The position numbers were made by a program, and so were the translations under genes. From Scatavimonas merdigallinarum (GTDB taxonomy: Bacteria > Bacillota > Clostridia > Oscillospirales > Acutalibacteraceae), in the NCBI GenBank assembly GCA_018713055.1, contig DVFW01000007.1, positions 1 to 41,384 of the forward strand: DNA of 41,384 bases, written 5' to 3'. This document shows, in pieces, positions 23,701 to 31,840 of the stretch (position 1 is its first letter; the number at the start of each line of letters is the position of its first letter). The notes beneath the pieces are model-generated. The model was not told where the DNA came from. It made no database searches and worked only from the letters and a program-made list of their open reading frames with translations.

Positions 23701-24111
23701 ATGCTGTGCGTAAAGCCTGTAGACGAAGCGGGCATAGCAGGGCCGGTTTTTGAAAAATATCATATTTCTTCAGGGAATGCAAGACTGCTAATGGCAGACG
23801 AACGCGGAACCGTTCTGGGTTTTGTATTGGTAGAACCAAAAGGGGACAGGCTGTACCTGCACGCTCTTGAGATATATGGAAGTACCAACCGGCCTGCACC
23901 GGATGGCGGTGCAGAGGATTCTGCGGAAATAGCGGAATATCTCATTCGCGCGGCGGGGTCTTATGCGCTTAACCGTATGCTTTCCGGGCTGGATTGTGGA
24001 CTTGCTGTGGCGGAAACGATACAGTTTCGTTTTGGGATTAAACAAAATGGACAAAAATATTCCATAGAACTAAAAGAATTGTTTAAAAAGTGCAAAAATT
24101 GTAGGGGCTGA
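23701..24111 (+). CDS. Unrecognised 136-residue protein, possibly degenerate GNAT-like
   Basis: I do not recognise this family with certainty. The visible parts are an N-terminal strand-helix (CVKPVDEAGIAGPVFEKY), the strand pair RLLMADERGTVLGFVLVEP, and an alpha-helical end with DSAEIAEYLIRAAGSYALNRM. The segment GTVLGFVLVEP resembles strands 2-3 of GNAT acetyltransferases, but the acetyl-CoA loop (Q/RxxGxG/A) is absent. The C-terminus is basic with a CKNC pair. It follows the pseudouridine synthase by 19 bases with AGAAAGGA upstream, so it is expressed and co-transcribed, and it is the last gene before a new promoter. Confidence 0.6.
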   Translation: MLCVKPVDEAGIAGPVFEKYHISSGNARLLMADERGTVLGFVLVEPKGDRLYLHALEIYGSTNRPAPDGGAEDSAEIAEYLIRAAGSYALNRMLSGLDCGLAVAETIQFRFGIKQNGQKYSIELKELFKKCKNCRG

Positions 24112-24120
24112 TTTTTCTGC

Positions 24121-24149
24121 TTGTAGTTTCTGCATGGTTTTATTATAAT
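24121..24149 (+). promoter_or_regulatory. Promoter of the carboxyltransferase cluster
   Basis: TTGTAG and perfect TATAAT with a 17-base spacer, about 50 bases before the first gene. Confidence 0.75.
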
Positions 24150-24197
24150 AAATCTGTATAGCTTTATTGATTTAGCAGTAGGAACGGAGGAACACGG

Positions 24198-25526
24198 ATG
24201 AGTATGGAACAAAAGCAACAGTTGCTTAGTCAGGCAAAGGCTGCAATTGAAAACACTTCGGCTTATAAAAACCTGCAATTGCTGTTTGATGGCGGCGTTT
24301 TTTCAGAAATAGACGCTTATGCCAAATCAGAAAACGGCTATGCCGAGGTTATAGCGGCTTACGGTATGGCAAACGGCTGCCCAATATTTGCCTTTGCGCA
24401 GAATAGCGACATAGCCGGTGGCGCAATGTCAACCGCCCAGGCGGCAAAGCTCAAAAAGCTGTATAGCCTTGCAGTTAAAACCGGCGCGCCTGTGGTTGGC
24501 CTGTATGATTCAACCGGCGCGCGTCTTATGCAGGGGGTGGACATGCTGTCTTCCTTTGGAAGCATTTTAAACAGCGTTTCTACCCTGTCTGGCGTTGTTC
24601 CACAGATATCCGTAGTATTGGGCGCCTGTCTGGGGATCGGCGCATTGAACGCATCTGGCGCCGATTTTGTTATTTTGTCGGAAAAGGCCCGGCTTTCCCT
24701 GGCAACAAACGGGGAAGGCGGCAGTTGTGAAGATGCCGAAAATTACGGCCTTTCACATTTGACGGCAAAAAATACAGAAGAAGCAATTGAAAAGGCAAGA
24801 ACTTTGCTTGGCTTTATGCCCTCTAATAATCTTAGCCCTGCGCCGGCTGCCGATACAGATGAACCGGAAGATCCGCAAAATACAGACGTAATCAAATCCG
24901 TATTTGATAACGGAAGTTTTTTGGAACTGCAAAGCGCGTTTGGTAAGAACGCGGTTGTGGGTTTTGCAAGGCTTTATGGAAGCGTAGCTGGTATGGTAAA
25001 GACAAACGGGCAAACGCTTCTGCAGGATGATTGTACAAAAATTGCCCGTTTTGTAAAATTTTGCGACGCCTTTACAATACCGGTCGTGACATTTGCAGAC
25101 AGCAAGGGCTTTGGCTGCTTAAAGGCAGCTTCGCACCTGACTGCCGCATATGCGGACGCGACAACCGTGAAGGTAACAGTAATTACGGGTGAAGCGTACG
25201 GCGCATTTTATGTCGCTGTGGCAGGATCAGGCGCCAATACAGACGTTACGCTTGCTTGGGCAAATGCTGCTATTTCTCCGCTTCCGCCGGAAGCCGGCGC
25301 GGCGATTATGTGGGAGGATAAAATGAACGCTCCCAGGGATACACGCCAGGAGTTGGTAAAAACATATAAAGAAAAAGAATGCAGTGCCTTTAAAGCAGCA
25401 GCAAACGGTTATGTGCAGGATGTAATAGCGCCGCAGGATACCAGAAACAAGCTTTTTTCCGCGCTGGATATGCTTTCAGGCAAACGTGTTTCCAGGCTGC
25501 CCAAAAAACATGGAACAATCCTGTAA
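24198..25526 (+). CDS. Biotin-dependent acyl-CoA carboxyltransferase subunit (12S-like)
   Basis: A 442-residue protein of the carboxyltransferase (crotonase) superfamily with two tandem domains. The N-terminal domain contains YAEVIAAYGMANGCPIFAFAQ, GGAMSTAQAAKLKKLYSLA, DSTGARLMQGVDMLSSFG and VVPQISVVLGACLGIGAL; the C-terminal domain has GFARLYGSVAGMVKTNGQTLL, RFVKFCDAFTIPVVTFADSKGFG and TVITGEAYGAFYVA. These match methylmalonyl-CoA/propionyl-CoA carboxyltransferases (MmdA, transcarboxylase 12S), which are about 510-520 residues, so this one is roughly 70 residues shorter. Loops around the active site differ (for example LGACLGIGAL in place of the usual GPCAGGA). It would move a carboxyl group between biotin and an acyl-CoA. 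It heads a three-gene operon. Confidence 0.82.
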   Translation: MSMEQKQQLLSQAKAAIENTSAYKNLQLLFDGGVFSEIDAYAKSENGYAEVIAAYGMANGCPIFAFAQNSDIAGGAMSTAQAAKLKKLYSLAVKTGAPVVGLYDSTGARLMQGVDMLSSFGSILNSVSTLSGVVPQISVVLGACLGIGALNASGADFVILSEKARLSLATNGEGGSCEDAENYGLSHLTAKNTEEAIEKARTLLGFMPSNNLSPAPAADTDEPEDPQNTDVIKSVFDNGSFLELQSAFGKNAVVGFARLYGSVAGMVKTNGQTLLQDDCTKIARFVKFCDAFTIPVVTFADSKGFGCLKAASHLTAAYADATTVKVTVITGEAYGAFYVAVAGSGANTDVTLAWANAAISPLPPEAGAAIMWEDKMNAPRDTRQELVKTYKEKECSAFKAAANGYVQDVIAPQDTRNKLFSALDMLSGKRVSRLPKKHGTIL

Positions 25527-25596
25527 CATGGCAACGCTTTTTTGTATGAGTATATATGATAAGTGGTAAAATGATCAATTAAAGGGATGGTGCATC

Positions 25597-25959
25597 ATGA
25601 AAAATTTAAAGATTACGGTAAACGGCACAGCATATAACGTACAGGTTGAAGAAATTGACGCATCGGCAACTCCTGCAGCACCCGCGGCGCCCACGCCCGC
25701 ACCGCCCGCAGCACCGCCTGCGCCTGCGGCTGCTTCTGCTTTGGGGGGCGAGCCTGTAAAGTGCCCCATGCCCGGGACAATCGTTTCCGTAGCTGTAAGT
25801 GTGGGGCAAAAGGTTTCCAAGGGCGATATTCTGGTTGTTCTGGAAGCAATGAAAATGGAAAACGAAATTATGGCGCCGCGTGATGCGGTTGTAGAGGCTG
25901 TAAGTGTTAACAAGGGCGACAGCGTGGAATCCGGTACAGTACTTGTAGTATTGAAATAG
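25597..25959 (+). CDS. Biotin carboxyl carrier protein
   Basis: A 120-residue carrier. The first 20 residues form a strand pair (LKITVNGTAYNVQVEEI). An Ala/Pro-rich hinge covers residues 22-48. The biotinyl domain follows, with biotin attached to Lys86 in EAMKMENEI. The length and hinge resemble the carriers of methylmalonyl-CoA decarboxylase (MmdC), glutaconyl-CoA decarboxylase (GcdC) and the transcarboxylase 1.3S subunit. It lies between the two carboxyltransferase genes, so it is the swinging arm between them. The ribosome site is AAAGGGATGG about 10 bases before the ATG. Confidence 0.93.
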   Translation: MKNLKITVNGTAYNVQVEEIDASATPAAPAAPTPAPPAAPPAPAAASALGGEPVKCPMPGTIVSVAVSVGQKVSKGDILVVLEAMKMENEIMAPRDAVVEAVSVNKGDSVESGTVLVVLK

Positions 25960-26011
25960 CCCGGCAGGAAAAAGCCTTTATATCTTAACCGAAAGGGAAG
26001 GACCAACAGCT

Positions 26012-27412
26012 ATGGCTAAAAAGATTTTGATTACAGAAACGGTGTTGCGTGATGCGCACCAGTCATTGATTGCTACCAGAATGTCTACAGAAGAAATGCT
26101 CCCTGTCTTACCAAAGCTTGACCAGGTGGGATTTCACTCTTTGGAGTGTTGGGGCGGTGCAACTTTTGATGCATGTCTGCGCTTTTTAAACGAAGACCCC
26201 TGGGACAGACTGCGTATAATCCGTAAAAACTGTCCGAATACCAAGCTGCAAATGCTGTTCAGGGGGCAAAATATGCTTGGCTACCGCCATTATGCAGATG
26301 ACGTGCTGGAATATTTTGTACAGCGTTCGGTTGCAAACGGGATCGATATTATCCGTATTTTTGACGCCCTCAATGATATAAAAAATCTGGAAGTCGCAAT
26401 TAAGGCGGCCAAAAAAGAGGGAGCACACGTACAGGTTGCGATTTCTTATACAACAGGGCCGGTATTCAATACGCTTTATTATGTGGATTATGCAAAGCGC
26501 ATTGCCAACGCCGGGGCTGACTCCATTTGTATTAAAGATATGGCGGCGCTGCTGACTCCATATGAAACAAGGCGGCTGGTCGGCGCCATTAAGGCGCAGG
26601 TTAATTTGCCAATTCAGCTGCACACGCATTATACGTCCGGCCTTGCGTCCATGTGCCTGCTCAAAGGGATTGAAGCCGGCGCGGATATTATAGATACGGC
26701 CATGTCGCCTTTGGCGTTGGGAACATCGCACGCGCCCACGGAATCTATGGTTGCAGCATTGCAGGGGACGGAATACGACACAGAGCTTGATCTGGTCCTT
26801 TTAAATGAAATCCGCGATTATTTTATGGGCTTGCGGCAGAAATATTTGGACAATGGACTGCTGGATCCCAAAATGCTTGCAGTGGATGCAAACGCGCTGA
26901 TTTACCAGGTACCGGGAGGAATGCTTTCCAACCTGCTTTCCCAGTTGAAACAGGCAGGAAAAGAGGATCAGCTGACGGAAGTTTTAAACGAAGTTCCCAG
27001 GGTCAGAAAAGATGCAGGCTATCCGCCGCTTGTTACGCCAACCTCCCAGATTGTAGGTACGCAGGCAGTATTTAATGTGATTACAGGCCAGCGGTACAAA
27101 ATGTGTACCAATGAATTTAAAGATCTTGTGGCAGGCAAATACGGAACGACGCCCATGCCAATTGACAAAGCGTTTAGAAAACAGATTATTGGCGATGAAA
27201 AACCAGTAGAATGCCGCCCGGCAGATTTGCTGGAGCCCGAGCTTGAAAAGCTACGTGCAGAGATTCCACAATGGATTGAGCAGGAAGAGGATGTATTGTC
27301 CTATGCGCAGTTTCCAAAAGTTGCACTCGACTTTTTTAAAAAGCGCCGCGACCGGCAGGCTGGAATTGACAGCGCGCATATAGACAGGGCAAATAAAGTG
27401 CATCCCGTATAA
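26012..27412 (+). CDS. Pyruvate/oxaloacetate carboxyltransferase (OadA / transcarboxylase 5S-like)
   Basis: A 466-residue TIM-barrel enzyme that transfers CO2 between oxaloacetate/pyruvate and biotin. The start ITETVLRDAHQSLIATRM carries the metal Asp (D14) and catalytic region; then MLFRGQNMLGYRHYADD, SICIKDMAALL with the Lys that is carbamylated in the family, and LHTHYTSGLASM with the two metal His. The chain ends after the carboxyltransferase and PYC/OADA conserved domain without its own biotin domain, like the 5S subunit and unlike full OadA. The biotin carrier is instead encoded just upstream. Ribosome site AAAGGGAAGGA precedes the ATG. A strong terminator ends the operon. Confidence 0.9.
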   Translation: MAKKILITETVLRDAHQSLIATRMSTEEMLPVLPKLDQVGFHSLECWGGATFDACLRFLNEDPWDRLRIIRKNCPNTKLQMLFRGQNMLGYRHYADDVLEYFVQRSVANGIDIIRIFDALNDIKNLEVAIKAAKKEGAHVQVAISYTTGPVFNTLYYVDYAKRIANAGADSICIKDMAALLTPYETRRLVGAIKAQVNLPIQLHTHYTSGLASMCLLKGIEAGADIIDTAMSPLALGTSHAPTESMVAALQGTEYDTELDLVLLNEIRDYFMGLRQKYLDNGLLDPKMLAVDANALIYQVPGGMLSNLLSQLKQAGKEDQLTEVLNEVPRVRKDAGYPPLVTPTSQIVGTQAVFNVITGQRYKMCTNEFKDLVAGKYGTTPMPIDKAFRKQIIGDEKPVECRPADLLEPELEKLRAEIPQWIEQEEDVLSYAQFPKVALDFFKKRRDRQAGIDSAHIDRANKVHPV

Positions 27413-27468
27413 AGTTTTGTCTGCATTAAAAAACATACAGTATGGAAACGTATCTCTTTCCGTTTACC

Positions 27469-27497
27469 AAAAGGCCGCCTGCAGGCGGCCTTTTGCG
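27469..27497 (+). terminator. Terminator of the carboxyltransferase operon
   Basis: AAGGCCGCCT and AGGCGGCCTT form a near-perfect palindromic stem flanked by A residues and TTTT. It begins 57 bases after the stop codon. Confidence 0.8.
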
Positions 27498-27546
27498 GTG
27501 GTTATACACAAGAGTCTTATATACCTTTTGGCATAAAAATAGATAT

Positions 27547-27575
27547 TTGCCAATTGTATACAGATATGCTATAGT
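27547..27575 (+). promoter_or_regulatory. Promoter of the CNNM/CorC-type gene
   Basis: TTGCCA and TATAGT with a 17-base spacer, preceding the start at 27649 by about 70 bases. Confidence 0.65.
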
Positions 27576-27648
27576 ATGTCCTGAAAGGAAAAAGCTTTGC
27601 GGCAATTTCTCCAAAGAATCTTTTTTAACATATATGGGGTGATACTTT

Positions 27649-28923
27649 TTGGAAGTAAACATTATAATGAGTGTGGCCATTCTTATACTCATTATACTTT
27701 CCGCCTTTTTTTCTTCCGTGGAAACCGCTTTTTCTACGGTAAATACAATCCGTTTAAAGCACGATGCACAAAACGGCAGCAAAAAGGCGAAAGATGCATT
27801 ATATATTACAGAAAATTACGACAAAGCACTTACAACTGTTCTGATTGGAAACAATATTGTCAATATTAGTTGTTCTTCTATTGCAACGGTACTGTGTATC
27901 AATCTGTTTGGAGATATGGGCGCCGCTATCAGTACAGGTGCCGTAACGCTTTTGGTGCTTACCTTTGGGGAGATCATGCCGAAGTGCATTGCAAAAGAGC
28001 GGGCAGACAGCTATTGCCTGTTTACGGCAAAAGCACTGCGGATTCTAATGACGGTATTTACCCCAATTGTTTTTATTTTTATTAAAATGAAAAGCGCCGC
28101 GCTTAAAAGGATGCATAAAAATGAAAAAACCCCTTCTGTAACGGAGGATGAACTGAAATATATTATTGAAAGCATTGAGGAAGAAGGCGTGCTGGAACAG
28201 CAGGAACGCGAGCTTGTACAGTCTGCACTTGATTTTGATGAAAAAACCGTACAGGAAGTTTTGACGCCGCGTGTAGATATTACGGCTATTGAGGTAAACG
28301 ACGATGTGCGCGACATTGCAAAGCTGATCCTGTCTGAGCGCTATTCCAGAATTCCGGTATACAAAGATACACTGGACAACGTTATAGGAATACTGCATAC
28401 CAGAGATTTTCTGGAGGCAATTGTCAACGGGGAAACGCCCAATATTCAAGAGCTGATCCAACCGGCGTATTTTATTTACAAGACAAAGAAGCTTTCAAAG
28501 GTATTAACAGACTTTAAGCATAAAAAGCTCAATATCGCTATTGTTTCCGACGAGTATGGCGGAACAGTCGGAATTGTAACGATGGAAGACCTGCTGGAAG
28601 AAATTGTAGGCGAAATATGGGACGAAGACGAAGAAATTGAGCATATGTATAAAGAACTTTCAGACGGCTCGTATGAGATAAGCGGAGATATGGATATCGA
28701 CGAAATGCTGGAACTTTTTGCACTTGACCCCAAAACCATTCAAAGCGAAAGTGTTTCGGTTGGCGGATGGGTGCTGGAAATGTTGGGAAGTATTCCAAAC
28801 GAGGGGGACAGCTTTCAGTTTGATTCGCTTTTTATCACGGTTGCAGAGGTGTCTGAGCAGCGTATTACCAGGCTTATTATGAAAAAATCGGCTGAACAAG
28901 AGCGGACGGAAACAAAGGATTAA
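27649..28923 (+). CDS. CNNM/CorC-type transporter (hemolysin C family, DUF21-CBS)
   Basis: A 424-residue membrane protein with the DUF21 (CNNM) transmembrane domain at residues 1-190 (SAFFSSVETAFSTVN and LTFGEIMPKCIAKE), a CBS pair at about 205-330 (VLTPRVDITAIEV, RIPVYKD, VSDEYGGTVGIVTMEDLLEEIVGEI), and a C-terminal CorC/HlyC domain (SGDMDIDEMLELF). Homologues such as YhdP, CorB and MpfA export or regulate Mg2+; most are annotated only as 'hemolysin'. The start is TTG at 27649 with GGGGTGA eight bases upstream; an ATG at 27667 would lose six residues of the first helix. It has its own promoter and is followed by a hairpin. Confidence 0.93.
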   Translation: MEVNIIMSVAILILIILSAFFSSVETAFSTVNTIRLKHDAQNGSKKAKDALYITENYDKALTTVLIGNNIVNISCSSIATVLCINLFGDMGAAISTGAVTLLVLTFGEIMPKCIAKERADSYCLFTAKALRILMTVFTPIVFIFIKMKSAALKRMHKNEKTPSVTEDELKYIIESIEEEGVLEQQERELVQSALDFDEKTVQEVLTPRVDITAIEVNDDVRDIAKLILSERYSRIPVYKDTLDNVIGILHTRDFLEAIVNGETPNIQELIQPAYFIYKTKKLSKVLTDFKHKKLNIAIVSDEYGGTVGIVTMEDLLEEIVGEIWDEDEEIEHMYKELSDGSYEISGDMDIDEMLELFALDPKTIQSESVSVGGWVLEMLGSIPNEGDSFQFDSLFITVAEVSEQRITRLIMKKSAEQERTETKD

Positions 28924-28949
28924 TCTGGCAACCGCACAGTAGAATATTT

Positions 28950-28984
28950 AAAATCACCGTGCAAAAAATATAAGCGGTGATTTT
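28950..28984 (+). terminator. Hairpin between the CorC-type gene and the CmpB-like gene
   Basis: AAAATCACCG and CGGTGATTTT form a perfect 10-bp stem with a 15-base loop, followed by ATTTTATG, where the ATG is the next start codon. The only candidate ribosome site of that gene (CGGTGA) is inside the right arm, so the hairpin could also control translation. Confidence 0.65.
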
Positions 28985-28989
28985 ATTTT

Positions 28990-29379
28990 ATGAAAAGACT
29001 GAAAGAAAACAGCGTTTTGTTCTCTTTTGGCGGGCTTACCTATGGGATCATAGAAATTTTATGGCGCAGATATACGCACTGGTCTATGATTATAACAGGC
29101 GGCGTATGTTTTTTGCTTTTGTTCCGCATTTTTAATAAAGCGCAGCGCCTTACGCTGCTCAAAAAGTGCCTGATTGGTTCAGGGGTCATTACAAGCATAG
29201 AATTTGCAGTAGGCGTTGTCGTCAATATTATACTGAAAATGGACGTATGGGATTATTCTTCCATGCCGTTTAACCTGTGGGGGCAGGTGTGTCCGCTTTA
29301 CAGCCTGTTATGGGGGATTTTGACGATTCCCATCTCTTACCTGTGCAGCAAAATGAAAAAGGTCGTCAAGAAAATATAG
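28990..29379 (+). CDS. Putative CmpB-type four-helix membrane protein
   Basis: A 129-residue membrane protein with about four hydrophobic helices. GGLTYGIIEILWRRYTHWSM near the start, TGGVCFLLL and SIEFAVGVVVNIILKMDVWDYS are the pattern of the family called 'putative ABC-transporter type IV' (CmpB). There is no ATPase next to it. The function of the family is unsettled. It has a ribosome site only within the preceding hairpin and a large terminator after the stop codon. Confidence 0.75.
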   Translation: MKRLKENSVLFSFGGLTYGIIEILWRRYTHWSMIITGGVCFLLLFRIFNKAQRLTLLKKCLIGSGVITSIEFAVGVVVNIILKMDVWDYSSMPFNLWGQVCPLYSLLWGILTIPISYLCSKMKKVVKKI

Positions 29380-29381
29380 AG

Positions 29382-29422
29382 AACAATTGGCGGGACCGGT
29401 TTTTCCGGTCCCGCCAATTGTT
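29382..29422 (+). terminator. Strong terminator after the CmpB-like gene
   Basis: An 18-bp stem built on ACAATTGGCGGGACCGG and its complement, with a five-base T loop, then GTTTGCC. It lies three bases after the stop codon. Confidence 0.85.
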
Positions 29423-29516
29423 TGCCGGAAAAATACAAAACCGGGAAGCGAAAATTTTTACAGCTGGCAGCCAGACGAGCGGTACAACCGATAGCTCCTT
29501 TATTTGCATAAAACGC

Positions 29517-29545
29517 TTGACCTTGTCTGGCAACCATATTATAAT
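29517..29545 (+). promoter_or_regulatory. Promoter of ilvB-ilvN-ilvC
   Basis: TTGACC and perfect TATAAT with a 17-base spacer. The leader to the start codon is about 70 bases, too short for a T-box, so no amino-acid-sensing leader is visible. Confidence 0.75.
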
Positions 29546-29621
29546 AATTTGTAAACACGTTTTTGTTTTTCGTGCAATAAAGCGTGAAACAGATATTTTT
29601 TGACAGGAGTGAAAAGGCGAT

Positions 29622-31247
29622 ATGATAAGCGGTGCGGATATTATGGTAAAATGTCTGGAAAACGAAGACGTTTCAATTGTTTTTGGCTATCCTGGCGCTG
29701 CTATATGCCCTTTCTATGATTCCCTTTTTCAATCTTCTATACGGCATATCCTTGTCCGGCAGGAGCAAAATTCCGTACATGCGGCAAGCGGCTATGCAAG
29801 AGCGACGGGAAAACCAGGTGTGTGTGTTGCAACTTCCGGACCGGGCGCTACGAACCTGATTACGGGAATCGCCACAGCGTATATCGATTCTATTCCCATT
29901 ATAGCAATAACAGGCCAGGTCAGGAGCGACCTTTTAGGCCGGGATGTGTTTCAGGAGGCCGACATAACCGGCGCGTGCGAACCCTTTGTGAAGCACAGCT
30001 ATCTTGTAAAGCACACGGAGGACTTGCCCCGTGTTTTTAAGGAAGCCTTTCATATTGCGTCTACAGGCCGCCCGGGCCCTGTTTTAATTGATATTCCTAT
30101 TGATATACAGCAAAACAAGTTGGAGTCTTTTACATATCCGGAAAAGGCCGAGATCGTTGGCTATAAACCCAGTACCAAGGGGCATGCAATTCAAATTCAG
30201 AAGGCTGCACGTTTGATCAGGAACTCTGTGCGCCCTGTTATCTGCGCCGGTGGCGGTGTACTTTCTTCTGGCATTAAGCTCAAACTGGTTGCTTTCGCAG
30301 AAAAAACGGGGATTCCGGTTGTTTCTACTATGATGGGGATCGGCGTTATGCCGTCTGAGCACAATCAATACCTTGGAATGCTCGGCAGCTATGGAAAAGG
30401 AGCTGCAAACCGTGCAATTCATGAAGCAGACCTGATTCTTGTCTGCGGTGCACGCCTGGGAGACAGAGCGGTTGCATCGCCCGACCAGGTGACCGAACGC
30501 TCTAAAATCATTCACATAGATATCGACCCTGCCGAAATCGGCAAAAATATAAAGACAACGATCCCGATTGTGGGGGACATGAAAAATGTTATTGACAAGC
30601 TGGTTGAAGAAACAGGGGACTACCACATTCCAAAGCATTGGGAAGACACGGTCCAGCGTTGGAAAAAGGAGCTTTTCCGCACGCCTGTGCAATTTGAAGG
30701 CTTTGTCGAGCCAAGAAGCTTTGTGGCGGATCTTTCTGCCATGCTGCCTTCCAAGGCAATTTTAGTGGCGGATGTGGGGCAAAACCAAATTTGGTGCGCC
30801 AACAACTTTCGTATTAAGGAAGGCCGTTTTTTAACAACTGGCGGTATGGGAACCATGGGATATTCCATTCCGGCGGCAATCGGCGCTAAACTTGCCCGTC
30901 CATCCAGGGAAGTAGTTGTTATCTGTGGCGACGGCGCGTTCCAGATGAGCATGAACGAATTGGGAACAATTGCGCAAAATAGTTTGAATATTAAAATTAT
31001 TGTTATGCGCAATACGCGCCTGGGAATGGTGCGGGAACTGCAAAAAAATATCTACGGCGGGCGCTACGCTGCAACCTTTCTGGATGAAAACACACCCGAC
31101 TTTTTAAAAATTGCAGATGCTTATCAGTTGCCTTCTGCAATGGTGAACTCAAATGAGGACGCTCTGCGCGCAGCACAAGAAATGCTTGCCCACAACGGTT
31201 CTTATATGCTTGTGTGCAATGTCAGCCCGGAAACGCCCTCCATCTGA
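29622..31247 (+). CDS. ilvB: Acetolactate synthase large (catalytic) subunit
   Basis: A 541-residue thiamine diphosphate enzyme. It condenses two pyruvates to acetolactate, or pyruvate and 2-oxobutyrate, at the first common step of branched-chain amino acid synthesis. Motifs: GYPGAAICPFYDSLF and the activating Glu in RQEQNSVHAASGYARATGKPG, the FAD-like central domain, GDGAFQMSMNELGTIAQNSLN as the thiamine diphosphate motif, and FLDENTPDFLKIADAY. The length (usual about 550) is normal. AGGAG lies 12 bases before ATG. It is the first gene of the ilvB-ilvN-ilvC operon. Confidence 0.96.
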   Translation: MISGADIMVKCLENEDVSIVFGYPGAAICPFYDSLFQSSIRHILVRQEQNSVHAASGYARATGKPGVCVATSGPGATNLITGIATAYIDSIPIIAITGQVRSDLLGRDVFQEADITGACEPFVKHSYLVKHTEDLPRVFKEAFHIASTGRPGPVLIDIPIDIQQNKLESFTYPEKAEIVGYKPSTKGHAIQIQKAARLIRNSVRPVICAGGGVLSSGIKLKLVAFAEKTGIPVVSTMMGIGVMPSEHNQYLGMLGSYGKGAANRAIHEADLILVCGARLGDRAVASPDQVTERSKIIHIDIDPAEIGKNIKTTIPIVGDMKNVIDKLVEETGDYHIPKHWEDTVQRWKKELFRTPVQFEGFVEPRSFVADLSAMLPSKAILVADVGQNQIWCANNFRIKEGRFLTTGGMGTMGYSIPAAIGAKLARPSREVVVICGDGAFQMSMNELGTIAQNSLNIKIIVMRNTRLGMVRELQKNIYGGRYAATFLDENTPDFLKIADAYQLPSAMVNSNEDALRAAQEMLAHNGSYMLVCNVSPETPSI

Positions 31248-31280
31248 TTTGAAAACAGGTCCGTTGAAAGGATTGTAATT

Positions 31281-31769
31281 ATGAAGCATACACTTTCTAT
31301 TCTGGTAGAAAACCAGGCAGGCGTTTTAAGTAAAATTTCCGGCTTGTTCTCCCGCAGGGGCTTTAATATTGACAGTCTGGCGGTGGGAGTAACAAACGAT
31401 CCAAAGGTTTCCAGGATTACCATTGTCGCAGACGGCGACGAATATGTAGTTGAGCAGCTGGAAAAGCAATTGAATAAGGTCATACCAGTGATTAAGGTAA
31501 AAGCCTTTGAGGAAGGAACCTATATCAGCCGGGAACTTTCGTTGATTAAGGTGCATTGTTCCACAGCCAAAAGACCTGAAATAATGAAAATTGCAGAAAT
31601 GATGCAGGCTAAGATTGTGGACGTAGCAGTAGGCACAATAACGCTGGAATGTTCAGATACACTGGAAAACACAGAAACGCTGATCAGTCTTTTAAAGCCT
31701 TATGGTATCCGTGAAATCGTCAGAACAGGCACCGTCGCCATAGATAAGGGCGCGGTTACGGCCCGCTGA
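31281..31769 (+). CDS. ilvN: Acetolactate synthase small (regulatory) subunit
   Basis: A 162-residue protein with an N-terminal ACT domain (HTLSILVENQAGVLSKISGLFSRRGFNIDSLAVG), the valine-binding fold that gives feedback control, and a C-terminal ACT-like half (LIKVHCSTAKRPEIMKIAEMM, YGIREIVRTGTVAI). It binds and activates the large subunit encoded 33 bases upstream. The length matches the IlvN/IlvH type of about 160-170 residues. Confidence 0.95.
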   Translation: MKHTLSILVENQAGVLSKISGLFSRRGFNIDSLAVGVTNDPKVSRITIVADGDEYVVEQLEKQLNKVIPVIKVKAFEEGTYISRELSLIKVHCSTAKRPEIMKIAEMMQAKIVDVAVGTITLECSDTLENTETLISLLKPYGIREIVRTGTVAIDKGAVTAR

Positions 31770-31840
31770 GCACGGTTTAACAGATTTCATATAGAACCAT
31801 TTTTTATTATTTGCCGAAAAACAGTAAGGAGGAATTTACG

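Noticed and set aside
29423..29621. T-box or leader-peptide attenuator for the ilv operon
   Set aside because: The promoter lies only about 75 bases before ilvB, and the large hairpin upstream is on the far side of it. There is no T-box sequence or run of branched-chain codons.
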